Assembly (NCBI RefSeq): GCF_923081025.1
Contig: NZ_CAKLPZ010000001.1
Coordinates: forward strand, 1,240,001 to 1,304,000
Length of the DNA: 64,000 nucleotides
Direction of reading: 5' to 3'
Source of the DNA: Neolewinella maritima
GTDB lineage: Bacteria > Bacteroidota > Bacteroidia > Chitinophagales > Saprospiraceae
In this document: piece after piece, positions 42,286 through 50,935 of the stretch
Layout: the number at the start of each line of letters is the position of its first letter
Position numbering within the stretch: position 1 is the first letter of the stretch
The notes under the pieces: generated by a model
Database searches by the model: none
Told to the model about the DNA's origin: nothing
What the model saw: only the letters and a program-made list of their open reading frames with translations
Position numbers and translations under genes: made by a program

Positions 42286-42853
42286 GCCCGCCCGGGGAAA
42301 GCTCCTCCTTTTTACCGCTCCCTCGGGGGCCGGCAAAACCACCATCGTCCGCCACCTGCTCGATAAGTTTCCGCAGTTGGCCTTCTCCGTATCCGCCACC
42401 ACGCGGCCGCCGCGGCCCGGTGAGGTGGACGGCCATGACTACCACTTCCTCACCCCCACAGCGTTTGCCCGCCGCGTAGCCGAGGGCGCGTTCGTGGAGT
42501 ACGAAGAGGTGTACCCCGGCCGCTTCTACGGCACCCTCCACAGCGAGGTACACCGCATCTGGGCCGAAGGCAAGGCCGTCGTATTTGACATCGAAGTCAA
42601 GGGAGCCACCAACATCAAGCGCCACTATCCCGACGATAGCCTGGCCGTGTTCGTGGCACCGCCCTCCAAAGAGATATTATTCCAACGCCTGCGCGACCGC
42701 AGCACCGAAGACGCCGACAGCCTGCGCGTACGCATCGCCCGGGCGGGGGAGGAGCTGGACTACCGCGACCGCTTCGATCGGGTACTGGTCAACGACGATC
42801 TGCCCGTCGCCCTGCAGGAGGCGGAGCGCCTCGTGGCGGAATTTCTGGATTAA
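42275..42853 (+). CDS. gmk: Guanylate kinase
   Basis: This 192-residue enzyme phosphorylates GMP to GDP with ATP. The P-loop is TAPSGAGKTTIV. The GMP-binding segment is [21 protein letters not shown], shown here in parts: [13 protein letters not shown] then HDYHFL. EYEEVYPGRFYGT and VVFDIEVKGATNIK complete the family pattern. The start overlaps the end of yicC. The 3' end overlaps the convergent lipoprotein gene by four bases. Confidence 0.96.
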   Translation: MSPEPARGKLLLFTAPSGAGKTTIVRHLLDKFPQLAFSVSATTRPPRPGEVDGHDYHFLTPTAFARRVAEGAFVEYEEVYPGRFYGTLHSEVHRIWAEGKAVVFDIEVKGATNIKRHYPDDSLAVFVAPPSKEILFQRLRDRSTEDADSLRVRIARAGEELDYRDRFDRVLVNDDLPVALQEAERLVAEFLD

Positions 42854-43383
42854 AGCTTGCGTCCGCCCACGACCCGCCCGCGGGTATCGCCCGTGCGGAG
42901 TCGCTTCAGGGGGATGAGCAGACTGGCGAAGGCATCCGCGCTGGAGACCTGCCACTGCTGTCCGGCATAGGTCACCTTGCCGGCGCTGCGTGTCCAGTCG
43001 CTGGCCAGCAGCGTATAGCGGTCGCCGTTCTTGGGATTGGGTCCGAAGACCAGGAAATTATCCGCGTCGTCTTCGAAGCTAATAGCCACCCGGTTAGTCT
43101 TGGGCTGAAAAGTGAATACCCCCGGCGTATTGCGCTTGAAGACTAGCTGCTCTACCTCACGTCCGTTGATGACCTTGACGGTTCCGCGGGTGATCTGCGT
43201 CCGATCGTTGCGCAGTTCGCGCTGTAACACCACGTCTTCCGATAGGTAGAACTGGATTCGTCGGAGTTCGTCTTCCCCCCAGCCCTGCTCGTCGTACAGC
43301 CGCTGGGTGAAGGGACTGAGCCGGGGCCCGCACGCACTACATGCGATAACACAAAAGAGTAGGGCAGGAAGGAGACGGTACAT
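42850..43383 (-). CDS. Conserved predicted lipoprotein, Bacteroidota type
   Basis: This 177-residue protein has a lipoprotein signal (LLPALLFCVIACSAC) with Cys18 in the lipobox. The mature part contains DELRRIQFYLSEDVVLQREL, EQLVFKRNTPGVF and RYTLLASDW. This pattern recurs in uncharacterised Bacteroidota lipoproteins, and function is unknown. An 18-bp GC-rich element lies 35 bp upstream of the ATG. Confidence 0.8.
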   Translation of the reverse strand: MYRLLPALLFCVIACSACGPRLSPFTQRLYDEQGWGEDELRRIQFYLSEDVVLQRELRNDRTQITRGTVKVINGREVEQLVFKRNTPGVFTFQPKTNRVAISFEDDADNFLVFGPNPKNGDRYTLLASDWTRSAGKVTYAGQQWQVSSADAFASLLIPLKRLRTGDTRGRVVGGRKL

Positions 43384-43418
43384 ACTGAAGCACTTAGGTT
43401 ACACCACAAGGAAGCACC

Positions 43419-43436
43419 GGGCGGGGCCGCGGGTGC
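43419..43436 (-). repeat. GC-rich 18-bp intergenic element, copy D
   Basis: The plus strand reads GGGCGGGGCCGCGGGTGC. GCACC just before it pairs with the terminal GGTGC, giving an additional outer stem. On the minus strand it points to the lipoprotein gene and ends 35 bp before the ATG at 43383. Confidence 0.75.
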
Positions 43437-43462
43437 AGGGCCGGGTCTGGTTTAAGCGAAGT

Positions 43463-43906
43463 TTAACGTCGCTGCCGAAAGAACTGCTGCATGAGCCGGG
43501 CACAGTCTTCGTGTAGTACACCGAATTCCAATTTAGTTTTGGGGTGCAGCAGTTCGCGCCCGAAGCGCATGAAGCCCCGCTTATCGTCGCTGGCTCCGTA
43601 TACGATGCGGCTGGTCTGTGCCCAGTGCAGGGCTCCGGCACACATGGGGCAGGGCTCCAGGGTGACGTAGAGGGTGCAGCCGCGCAGGTATTTATCCCCC
43701 AGGTGATTGGCTGCGGCGGTCAGTGCGATGATCTCGGCGTGGGCCGTTACGTCATTGAGCCGCTCGGTTTCGTTGTAGCCGCGGGCGATGATGCGGTTAT
43801 CGGCCACCACTACGGCACCTACGGGGATCTCGCCCGCAGTGCCGGCCAGTTCGGCCTGCTTCAGCGCCTGCCGCATGAAGTAGGCATCGTCGTATACCTC
43901 AAGCAT
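43463..43906 (-). CDS. tadA: tRNA-specific adenosine-34 deaminase TadA
   Basis: This 147-residue zinc enzyme converts A34 to inosine in tRNA-Arg(ACG). The zinc site is THAEIIAL and EPCPMCAGAL, and the C-terminal GVLHEDCARLMQQFFRQRR is typical. It overlaps the upstream glycosyltransferase gene by 8 bp in a four-gene unit that begins with the BatA-like gene. Confidence 0.95.
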   Translation of the reverse strand: MLEVYDDAYFMRQALKQAELAGTAGEIPVGAVVVADNRIIARGYNETERLNDVTAHAEIIALTAAANHLGDKYLRGCTLYVTLEPCPMCAGALHWAQTSRIVYGASDDKRGFMRFGRELLHPKTKLEFGVLHEDCARLMQQFFRQRR

Positions 43907-44852
43907 CCAGCACGGTTTCTACCAGGTAGTGATTGCGGTCGGGGTTGGAGCGCGCCACGAGCTCGGCCAGGAAGCCGGTCACGAAGAGCAGCGAACCCAG
44001 GATCATGGTCGTCAGACTAATGAAGAACCAGGGATTATCGGTCACCAGCGTCTTAGGCATGTCGTTGGCCAGCGCATACACTTTGGCGGTACCGATGTAG
44101 ACGGCCGTGACCAGTCCGATCAAGAACATCACCGTACCCATCGTGCCAAACAGGTGCATCGGCCGCTTGCCAAACTTACCTACGAACATCAGGCTGAGCA
44201 GGTCCAGAAAGCCGGTGACCAGCCGTGAGAGACCGAATTTGGAGTAGCCGTACTTGCGCGCCCGGTGCTCCACCACCTTTTCGCCTATTTTCTGAAAGCC
44301 GGCCCACTTGGCCAGCAGGGGCATATGGCGGTGCATATCGCCGTATACCTCGATGGACTTGATGACGTTGCGGCGGTAGCTCTTCAGTCCGCAGTTGAAG
44401 TCGTGCAGCTCGATACCGCTAGCCTTGCGGGTCACGAAGTTGAAGAACTTGGACGGCAGGGTCTTTCCGATGGGATCCTTGCGGTTCTTCTTCCAGCCGG
44501 AGACTACGTCGTAGCCCTGGTCCATGATCATGCGGTAGAGATCGGGTATCTCGTCCGGACTATCCTGCAGATCGGCATCCATGGTGATGATGACATCCCC
44601 CTCCGCGTACTGGAAGCCGACATTGAGGGCGGGACTCTTACCGTAGTTACGCTGGAACTTGATGGCCTTCAGGCACTCGTTCTTGGCCACCAGCTGCTGG
44701 ATTACCCCCCAACTCCCATCGGTGCTGCCGTCGTCGACTAGCCAGACCTCGTATGAGAATGCATTAGCCCGCATGACACGGTCGATCCAGCCAGTCAGTT
44801 CCGGCAGGGATTCTTCTTCGTTGAATAGGGGGACGACTACGCTGATGTCCAT
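43899..44852 (-). CDS. Family 2 glycosyltransferase with two C-terminal membrane helices
   Basis: This 317-residue GT-A fold enzyme has VVPLFNEEESLPEL, VWLVDDGSTDGS, the metal-binding TMDADLQDSPDEIP, and the GLKSYRRNV acceptor region. Two C-terminal transmembrane segments (MHLFGTMGTVMFLIGLVTAV; FISLTTMILGSLLFVTGFLA) follow. The arrangement resembles polyprenyl-phosphate glycosyltransferases such as GtrB/DPM1/ArnC, which load a sugar on undecaprenyl phosphate. It overlaps pyrC' by 16 bp and tadA by 8 bp. Confidence 0.9.
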   Translation of the reverse strand: MDISVVVPLFNEEESLPELTGWIDRVMRANAFSYEVWLVDDGSTDGSWGVIQQLVAKNECLKAIKFQRNYGKSPALNVGFQYAEGDVIITMDADLQDSPDEIPDLYRMIMDQGYDVVSGWKKNRKDPIGKTLPSKFFNFVTRKASGIELHDFNCGLKSYRRNVIKSIEVYGDMHRHMPLLAKWAGFQKIGEKVVEHRARKYGYSKFGLSRLVTGFLDLLSLMFVGKFGKRPMHLFGTMGTVMFLIGLVTAVYIGTAKVYALANDMPKTLVTDNPWFFISLTTMILGSLLFVTGFLAELVARSNPDRNHYLVETVLDA

Positions 44853-46111
44853 AGCCGGCCGTGGTTGATGGTTGCCAGGATGCGACCCGGTAGTGTGCGG
44901 CCCAGAAGCGGGCTATTGGTGGACTTACCCTTGAGGCTGCCCCGGTCCACCTGCTGAGAGCCCTCGGTGGTAAATAACGTGAGCTGCGCCGGACTATCCT
45001 CTGTAATGGTCACCGGGGGCAGGCCGAGCAGCCGGCGTGGTCCGGCAGTAAGGGCGGTCACGATGGCATCCAGCATACTGGGTCGGTCATCGGCCAGGGG
45101 GAGCAGTTGCCGCAGGGCAGTTTCCAGCCCGAGGGCACCAAAGGCCGCGTAGCTGAACTCCAGGTCCTTTTCCTCTCCGTGGCGGGCCCGGTGGTGGGAT
45201 ACGATGGCGTCGATCTGCCCTTCGATCAGTCCCTGCTGCAGTGCCTCCCGGTCGCTGGCAGCGCGCAGGGGGGGCAGCATCTTGAAGTTCGGGTCGAAGG
45301 TGAGCAACTCGTCGTCGGTGAAGGTGAGGTGATGGGCGCTCACCGTGCAGCCCGCCAGTCCGGCACTCTGCTCACGGTAGTCGGTGACCAGTGCCAAGCC
45401 CTTTGCCGAGGAGAGCAGGTGCACGAGCAGCCGACCGTCGGTGTAGCGCAGGATCGACAGATCGCGGCGCAGCGGGATGGTCTCGCACATGGTAGGGATA
45501 CCCGGCAATCCGAGCTGTACGCTTACCGTACCCTCGTGCATCTGTCCGTCTTCGGCCAGGTCGCGGTCGTGGGGGGTATCGAGTACCAGCCCACCGAAAC
45601 TTTTACCGTACTCCAGCGCCCGCTTCAGCAGACTGCCGGAGGCCGCGTGACTCGATCCGTCGGTAAAAGCCAGGGCGCCGGCCTCGCCGAGTTCCATCAT
45701 TTCGGTCAGGTCCCGGCCCAGGGTATTGTGACTCAGGGCGGCAATGGGCAGCAGGTCTACCGCGCTCTGCCCGTTGTGGCTGGCCAGGTAGGTCATATCG
45801 GCTACCGACTGCCGCACGGGTACCGTATTGGGCAGAACGGCTACAGCGACGTAGCCGCCCGCCCGGGCCGAAGCCGTCAGGCTGGCGATATCCTCGCGCT
45901 CTTCGTGGCCGGGGTCCCCTAGATAGGCACCGATATCGACGAATCCGGGGGCGAGGCGCACCCTGTCTTCCGCAGCAAAAATTTGCTCTTGCTCCTCTGC
46001 CACCAGCGCATCGCCCAGCGCGGTGATCACCCCGTCCCGTACCCGCACGTCGAGGGTTTGGTTGTGGTAGGGGCTGGCGGGATCGGTAATGGTGACGGCA
46101 CGTAATAGCAT
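44837..46111 (-). CDS. Dihydroorotase-like protein (PyrC'-type) lacking metal-binding residues
   Basis: This 424-residue amidohydrolase-fold protein has the dihydroorotase layout: APGFVDIGAYLGDPG, EEREDIASLTASARAGGYVA, AALSHNTLGRDLTEM and the C-terminal PGRILATINHGRLW. The active-site D-x-H-x-H-x-R is D59-I-G61-A-Y63-L-G65, and the later TDHAPH motif reads VSHHRARHGEEK, so zinc ligands and the catalytic Asp are missing. Inactive PyrC' subunits pair with aspartate transcarbamoylase in some bacteria; a structural role is likely (inference). The ATG at 46111 is chosen over a TTG upstream. Confidence 0.85.
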   Translation of the reverse strand: MLLRAVTITDPASPYHNQTLDVRVRDGVITALGDALVAEEQEQIFAAEDRVRLAPGFVDIGAYLGDPGHEEREDIASLTASARAGGYVAVAVLPNTVPVRQSVADMTYLASHNGQSAVDLLPIAALSHNTLGRDLTEMMELGEAGALAFTDGSSHAASGSLLKRALEYGKSFGGLVLDTPHDRDLAEDGQMHEGTVSVQLGLPGIPTMCETIPLRRDLSILRYTDGRLLVHLLSSAKGLALVTDYREQSAGLAGCTVSAHHLTFTDDELLTFDPNFKMLPPLRAASDREALQQGLIEGQIDAIVSHHRARHGEEKDLEFSYAAFGALGLETALRQLLPLADDRPSMLDAIVTALTAGPRRLLGLPPVTITEDSPAQLTLFTTEGSQQVDRGSLKGKSTNSPLLGRTLPGRILATINHGRLWTSA

Positions 46112-46138
46112 GGCCGCGCAAAGGTAGCGCAAGCCGGC

Positions 46139-48157
46139 CTAAACCCGCCAGAATCGTAGGAGCAGTGCTTCGGCCAGCAGACTCACCAGCGCCAACCAGA
46201 CGAAGTACTGCCAGAGCGGCCGACCTTCGTTGCGGGCGCGTATCTCACCCGCTAGCGCGGCCTGGCTGCTGGCATCCAGGACGGTGACGTTAGCTAGCTC
46301 AGCTAGCTCTTCCGGAGCGGTATACTGTAGGTCAGACTCCCGGCGGTCGTAATTGAAGGCAAAAGACTCGACTACCTCCTCGTTCAGGAGCAGGTCGTAG
46401 ACACCGGCTTCGGGCAGCTGTCCACTCACGCCCAGTGCTACGCGGCTGCCTACGGTACGCTGCTGGGGGATGAATTCTCCCCCCGGCCCGCGCAGCTTGT
46501 ACACCAGGTCGCCGCTCGATGGGCGCCGGCCGGTACGCACTACCTCGTCCTGCCCGATGGTGTAGGCTAGCGGACGGCGCTGGCCGGTACCGATGCCCAT
46601 CTTATAGAGCATGGGAATGAAAATCTCTGCGTTGCTCACCAGACTGTTCCACTCGGTGGGTAGGGGAGCGGCACTCAGGTAGAGGTTGCCCTCGCCTACG
46701 GTGTACTTCACTACGGCGTTGCTTCCGTCGCGGTAAGTGAGTAGCTGCTCCTGCCCCCGGGTACCTCCGCGCGCTAGCGGAAAGTTCCCCAGGGTCCGCG
46801 GCAGATTGAGCGCACGCCGGCTGCCCTCGAAGATGTCGCTGAATACGAATTCCTCTTCGTTGATGCCGCTTACTTCGCGCTCGCGTTCCTGAAAGCCCTG
46901 GTACGTACCCACCGGGAAGCCGGACAGGAAACTGCCGTAGCTGCTCAGGTCGGCCGCCGCGGGCGGAAATACGAGTAGGTTGCCGCCCTCCCGGACGTAC
47001 TGTCGCAGCTGCTCGGCCAGCCCGGATGAGACGCTCGGTAGTTCGGTCAGGATCACCAGTTGATGGTCCGCCAGGGTGCCGTAGTCGATGTTCTGGGCCG
47101 AGGTGTAGGTGGGGGTGAACACCCGCAGTGCCAGGGCAGCGGCCAGGTTACGGTCGGGGGTACCGTCGGCATCGATGTTGAGTACCTGCACCCGGTCCGT
47201 CGTCTGGAAACTGAGGTAGTACACGTCATCGAATTTCACCGGAAAGTCCGTGATGGTCAGAGTCGCCTGTCCGTTGCCCCCCTGCTGGATGGGCAGGTAG
47301 ACGCTGTCGATCACGAAGTCGTTCGGCGGCAGCTGCAGGGTGCCCTCCGGCTTGCTCTGCCCCTCGTAGCCCAGGGAAAGGCGCACGTTGTCCAGTGCTA
47401 CGTCGCCGTAGTTGCGCACCCGCACGAGTAGGAGGTTATTCTGTCCCAACTGGGGCACGGGTGCATCAAACCAGACGGAGTCGATCGCTACGTTGCGACT
47501 GCGCAGTGCCTCCAGCGGCACTAGGTTGACGGCCATACTCGTGTCAGTGACCTCCAGGTTGGTCACGTTGCGCTGAAAGTCCGATATCAGGTACGCTAGC
47601 TCATTGTCGAAGTCGGCCGTAGCGAGCGCCGCCCGCTGCCGGTCCAGGATCTGGCTCAGAGGGCGCGTCTCCGGACTCACGCGAATGGCCTCGATCTCCT
47701 CTAGCGCCGCCTCCTGTCCGACCAATCGCTGACTGCGTCCGCTGGCAGAATTCGTGATGACCTGGAAGCGGTCTTCGGGTCCGTAAGCCCCTACGATGTC
47801 CCGCGCCCGGTCCCGCGCCAGCTGTAGTAGCGGTGCCCGGTCACTTTCCGCCGCCATACTAAAGCTATTGTCTACGTACACACTCACGGCCTTGCGGCCG
47901 CTCCGTACCCCCTCCGCTACCGGCAGAAAGGGCTGGGCAAAGGCAACCACCAGGGCCGCGACGGCCAAACAGCGAAGTAGCAGCACCAGTAGATTTCGCA
48001 ACCGGCTGCGCATACTCCGCTCCTCCTTCACCTCCCGCAAAAAGCGCACGTTACTGAAGTACACCTTACGGAACCGCCGGAAGTAGAACAGGTGGATCAC
48101 GATCGGTACCGCCAGGGCTGCCAGCGCGTAAAGGAAAGTGGGATTCAGGAAAGACAT
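46139..48157 (-). CDS. BatA-domain/VWA membrane protein
   Basis: This 672-residue protein opens with the BatA N-terminal domain (SFLNPTFLYALAALAVPIVI, HLFYFRRFRKVYFSNVRFL) and a second helix (LLVLLLRCLAVAALVVAFAQ). A von Willebrand A domain with metal site VYVDNSFSMAAES follows. Large periplasmic beta-rich and glutamine-amidotransferase-like segments come next (QNIDYGTLADHQLVIL), and a C-terminal helix (LWQYFVWLALVSLLAEALLL) anchors it. Such proteins are widespread in Bacteroidota, with unknown function in envelope stress or aerotolerance. It heads the unit with pyrC', the glycosyltransferase and tadA. Confidence 0.9.
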   Translation of the reverse strand: MSFLNPTFLYALAALAVPIVIHLFYFRRFRKVYFSNVRFLREVKEERSMRSRLRNLLVLLLRCLAVAALVVAFAQPFLPVAEGVRSGRKAVSVYVDNSFSMAAESDRAPLLQLARDRARDIVGAYGPEDRFQVITNSASGRSQRLVGQEAALEEIEAIRVSPETRPLSQILDRQRAALATADFDNELAYLISDFQRNVTNLEVTDTSMAVNLVPLEALRSRNVAIDSVWFDAPVPQLGQNNLLLVRVRNYGDVALDNVRLSLGYEGQSKPEGTLQLPPNDFVIDSVYLPIQQGGNGQATLTITDFPVKFDDVYYLSFQTTDRVQVLNIDADGTPDRNLAAALALRVFTPTYTSAQNIDYGTLADHQLVILTELPSVSSGLAEQLRQYVREGGNLLVFPPAAADLSSYGSFLSGFPVGTYQGFQEREREVSGINEEEFVFSDIFEGSRRALNLPRTLGNFPLARGGTRGQEQLLTYRDGSNAVVKYTVGEGNLYLSAAPLPTEWNSLVSNAEIFIPMLYKMGIGTGQRRPLAYTIGQDEVVRTGRRPSSGDLVYKLRGPGGEFIPQQRTVGSRVALGVSGQLPEAGVYDLLLNEEVVESFAFNYDRRESDLQYTAPEELAELANVTVLDASSQAALAGEIRARNEGRPLWQYFVWLALVSLLAEALLLRFWRV

Positions 48158-48166
48158 GGGTAGTAC

Positions 48167-48356
48167 GGTAGTTCTGTAGGGGGTAATTCTGTAGGCTGTT
48201 GGTATAAGTGTTGCACCAGCGGCCCCGCCCCTGATCTGGGTGGTTGTGGTAAGTGTAACGCTGCTTTTCGCATAATGCTTTTACACACGCAACGTCTACA
48301 ACACACGTAACGCCTACTACGCCTGTAACGCCCGCCTACAAAACTACAGAACCACC
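48167..48356. repeat. Long-range inverted repeat flanking a GC-rich element, between batA and fumC
   Basis: GGTAGTTCTGTAG (48167-48179), repeated in tandem as GGTAATTCTGTAG (48182-48194), is complementary to CTACAGAACCACC (48344-48356). Between the arms lie copy E of the 18-bp element and a degenerate tandem series around CGTAACGCC. No gene is present. The layout, arm-core-arm, resembles that at 32356-32615. Confidence 0.5.
48213..48230 (+). repeat. GC-rich 18-bp intergenic element, copy E
   Basis: The plus strand reads GCACCAGCGGCCCCGCCC, preceded by GTT. It is the only one of the six close copies whose GCACC-to-CCCGCCC direction does not point to a nearby start codon. Confidence 0.75.
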
Positions 48357-48367
48357 GAACTAAAAAC

Positions 48368-49753
48368 CTACCCCACCATATCCTCAGGCCGTACCCAGGC
48401 GTCGAACTCCTCACCGGTCAGGTAGCCCAGTTCGAGGGCGGCGGCGCGTAGGGTGGTGTCGTCGGCGTAGGCCTTCTTGGCGATCTTGGCGGCCTTGTCG
48501 TAGCCGATCTTGGTGTTGAGGGCGGTGACGAGCATGAGGCTGTTGTTGAGCAGCTCTTCGATGCGGCCGCGGTTGGGCTCGATGCCCTGGGCGCAGTTGG
48601 TGTCGAAGCTGCGGCAGGCATCGCCGATGAGGCGGGCGCTGATGAGGAAGTTGTACACCATCATCGGCTTGAAGACATTGAGCTCGAAGTGACCCGTCAT
48701 GCCGCCGATGTTGATGGCCACGTCGTTGCCGAGCACCTGGGCCATGGCCATGGTGAGCGCCTCGCTCTGGGTAGGATTTACCTTGCCGGGCATGATGCTG
48801 CTACCGGGCTCGTTAGCCGGAATGATGAGCTCGCCGATACCGGAACGGGGTCCGCTAGACAGCATGCGCACGTCGTTGCCGATCTTGGTCAGACTCACGG
48901 CCAGGGTTTTGAGCGCGCCGTGGGCCTCGACGATGGCGTCGTGGGCAGCCAGGGCTTCAAATTTATTTTCCGCCGTGCGGAAGGGGTGACCGGTGAGGCT
49001 TGCGATCTCTTCGGCCACTTTCACGGCGTAGCCCTCAGGGGTGTTGAGTCCGGTACCTACGGCGGTGCCGCCCAGGGCCAACTCCGACAGGTGGTCCAAG
49101 GTGTTGCGCAGGGCGCGCAGACCGTGGTCGAGCTGACTGACGTAGCCACTGAACTCCTGACCCAGGGTGAGCGGCGTGGCGTCCATGAAGTGGGTGCGGC
49201 CGATCTTGACGATGTCCGACATCTCCTCCGACTTGGCCCGCAGTGTATCGCGCAGCTGTTCCACGCCGGGGATGGTATTGCTGAGCAGCGCCTCGTAGGC
49301 CGCGATGTGCATGGCCGTGGGGAAGGTGTCGTTACTCGACTGGCTTTTGTTAACGTCGTCGTTGGGGTGCAGCGTCGTGTTGCCTTCCTCCAGCTTGCCG
49401 CCCTGCAGTACGTGGCCGCGGTTGGCGATCACCTCATTGACGTTCATATTGGACTGGGTACCGGAGCCGGTCTGCCAGACCACCAACGGAAATTCCTCGT
49501 CGAGCTCGCCGGCCAGGATCTCGTCGGCTACGCGGCCGATCAGCGTGGCCTTGTCCTGGTCCAGTACGCCGAGTGCGGCATTGGTGGTAGCAGCTGCTTT
49601 CTTCAGAATAGCGAATGCGCGGATAATTTCCTGTGGCATCTTCTGCCCCCCGATATCGAAGTTGGTGAAGCTGCGCTGGGTCTGGGCACCCCAGTAGCGG
49701 TGAGATGGCACGTCGATGGTACCGATACTGTCTTTTTCCTGGCGGGTCGTCAT
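48368..49753 (-). CDS. fumC: Class II fumarate hydratase
   Basis: The ATG at 49753 gives 461 residues, the normal length of the iron-independent fumarase that hydrates fumarate to malate in the TCA cycle. The signature [11 protein letters not shown] is present, with [14 protein letters not shown], the catalytic His segment [17 protein letters not shown], and [16 protein letters not shown]. The ATG lies within the stop of the preceding epimerase gene (ATGA overlap), so the two are coupled. Confidence 0.96.
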   Translation of the reverse strand: MTTRQEKDSIGTIDVPSHRYWGAQTQRSFTNFDIGGQKMPQEIIRAFAILKKAAATTNAALGVLDQDKATLIGRVADEILAGELDEEFPLVVWQTGSGTQSNMNVNEVIANRGHVLQGGKLEEGNTTLHPNDDVNKSQSSNDTFPTAMHIAAYEALLSNTIPGVEQLRDTLRAKSEEMSDIVKIGRTHFMDATPLTLGQEFSGYVSQLDHGLRALRNTLDHLSELALGGTAVGTGLNTPEGYAVKVAEEIASLTGHPFRTAENKFEALAAHDAIVEAHGALKTLAVSLTKIGNDVRMLSSGPRSGIGELIIPANEPGSSIMPGKVNPTQSEALTMAMAQVLGNDVAINIGGMTGHFELNVFKPMMVYNFLISARLIGDACRSFDTNCAQGIEPNRGRIEELLNNSLMLVTALNTKIGYDKAAKIAKKAYADDTTLRAAALELGYLTGEEFDAWVRPEDMVG

Positions 49754-50850
49754 GATATATTTATTTGCGGGCACGAAGGTAATTGATATTCGGGGCGCAG
49801 ATGGGCGTCCAGACCGGGGGTGTCGGGCACGGTGATCGCGCCGTCGGCTCCGTAGACGATGCCGCCCTCCACGGGGTCTTGGGACTGCATCAGCGGTGTA
49901 TCGAAGTCGCAGTATGCTACCCGCTCCGCACTTAGGGCGAAGTGGGCCGCGGCGGTGAAGCCCAACCGACTTTCCAGGAAGCCGCCTACCTGGAGGGGTA
50001 CATTTGTAGCCTGTGCAATTTTTTGTGCACCGTATAGGCCGCCGGACTTACTGAGCTTGATGTTGATCCGGTCTACGGCTCCAATGGCGAGCAAGCGGCG
50101 GGCATCATCGGCGTTCCAGCAGCTTTCGTCGGCCATCAGCGGGATGCTGGTCTGTCGGCGCAGCTCCGGTAGGCGCATCCAGTCGTAGCGATCGATGGGT
50201 GCCTCGCAGTGTTGGATGTGAAAACGTTCCATGCCCCGCAGTGCCACTACGGCCTCATTGAAGGTCCATCCCTGATTGGCATCGATACGCAGGGGAATGT
50301 CCGGTCCCACGGCGGCGGAGATCGCGGCGATGCGCGCGACATCGTCCTCCGCTCCCCGGCCCAGCTTCACCTTGATGACGGGAAAGCCCGCGGCGACGAT
50401 CTCCTGTGCCGCGGCTACCATCTCATCTGGAGTGCTCAGACTCACGGTGTAGTCGGTATACAGCGTACGGTTACTGCGCCCTCCGAGGAAACGGTAGAGT
50501 GGCAGTCCAGCCTGCTGAGCGGCCAGGTCGTGCAGGGCCATATCGAAGGCGGACTTGACCGCGTAGTTCCCGTGTAGTTTGCGGTTGAGGTGGGCGGTGT
50601 ACGCTGGTGCGGAGTCTATGGCACATCCCAGCAGACCGGGGGCTAGCCACTTCGCGGTGGCGACGGCACCCGGCAGGGTCTCGCCGTGAATGGTGGGAAA
50701 GGGACTGGCTTCGCCCCAGCCTTCCTGACCGTCGGTGGTACGCACCCGGACGAACAGGTTTTCGGCATGGGTGAGCGCGCCCAGGGAGATGACGAACGGG
50801 CGCCGTAGGGCGACCCGCAGAGGGAATAAGCTGATCTGATGAACGAACAT
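49750..50850 (-). CDS. Dipeptide epimerase (enolase superfamily, L-Ala-D/L-Glu epimerase-like)
   Basis: This 366-residue TIM-barrel enzyme of the muconate-lactonising subgroup has the catalytic lysines in VIKVKLG and [10 protein letters not shown], and metal ligands in [17 protein letters not shown] and LMADESCW. The N-terminal capping domain starts with [17 protein letters not shown]. Enzymes of this type epimerise dipeptides such as L-Ala-L-Glu from peptidoglycan; the exact substrate is inferred. The stop overlaps the fumC start. Confidence 0.9.
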   Translation of the reverse strand: MFVHQISLFPLRVALRRPFVISLGALTHAENLFVRVRTTDGQEGWGEASPFPTIHGETLPGAVATAKWLAPGLLGCAIDSAPAYTAHLNRKLHGNYAVKSAFDMALHDLAAQQAGLPLYRFLGGRSNRTLYTDYTVSLSTPDEMVAAAQEIVAAGFPVIKVKLGRGAEDDVARIAAISAAVGPDIPLRIDANQGWTFNEAVVALRGMERFHIQHCEAPIDRYDWMRLPELRRQTSIPLMADESCWNADDARRLLAIGAVDRINIKLSKSGGLYGAQKIAQATNVPLQVGGFLESRLGFTAAAHFALSAERVAYCDFDTPLMQSQDPVEGGIVYGADGAITVPDTPGLDAHLRPEYQLPSCPQINIS

Positions 50851-50921
50851 TGGGGGTGTAAGATGAGCTTAAACTAACGAATGGGAGGGGGCGAAATGCC
50901 CGATTTCCGAACCATTCACGC

Positions 50922-50929
50922 TATATTTG
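50922..50929 (+). promoter_or_regulatory. -7 promoter box TATATTTG, six bases before the cheB-like ATG
   Basis: A perfect TAnnTTTG match. An ATG at 50927 overlaps the box and cannot be the start if the box is used, so the ATG at 50936 is chosen. The mRNA would be essentially leaderless. Confidence 0.6.
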
Positions 50930-50935
50930 CAAGCT

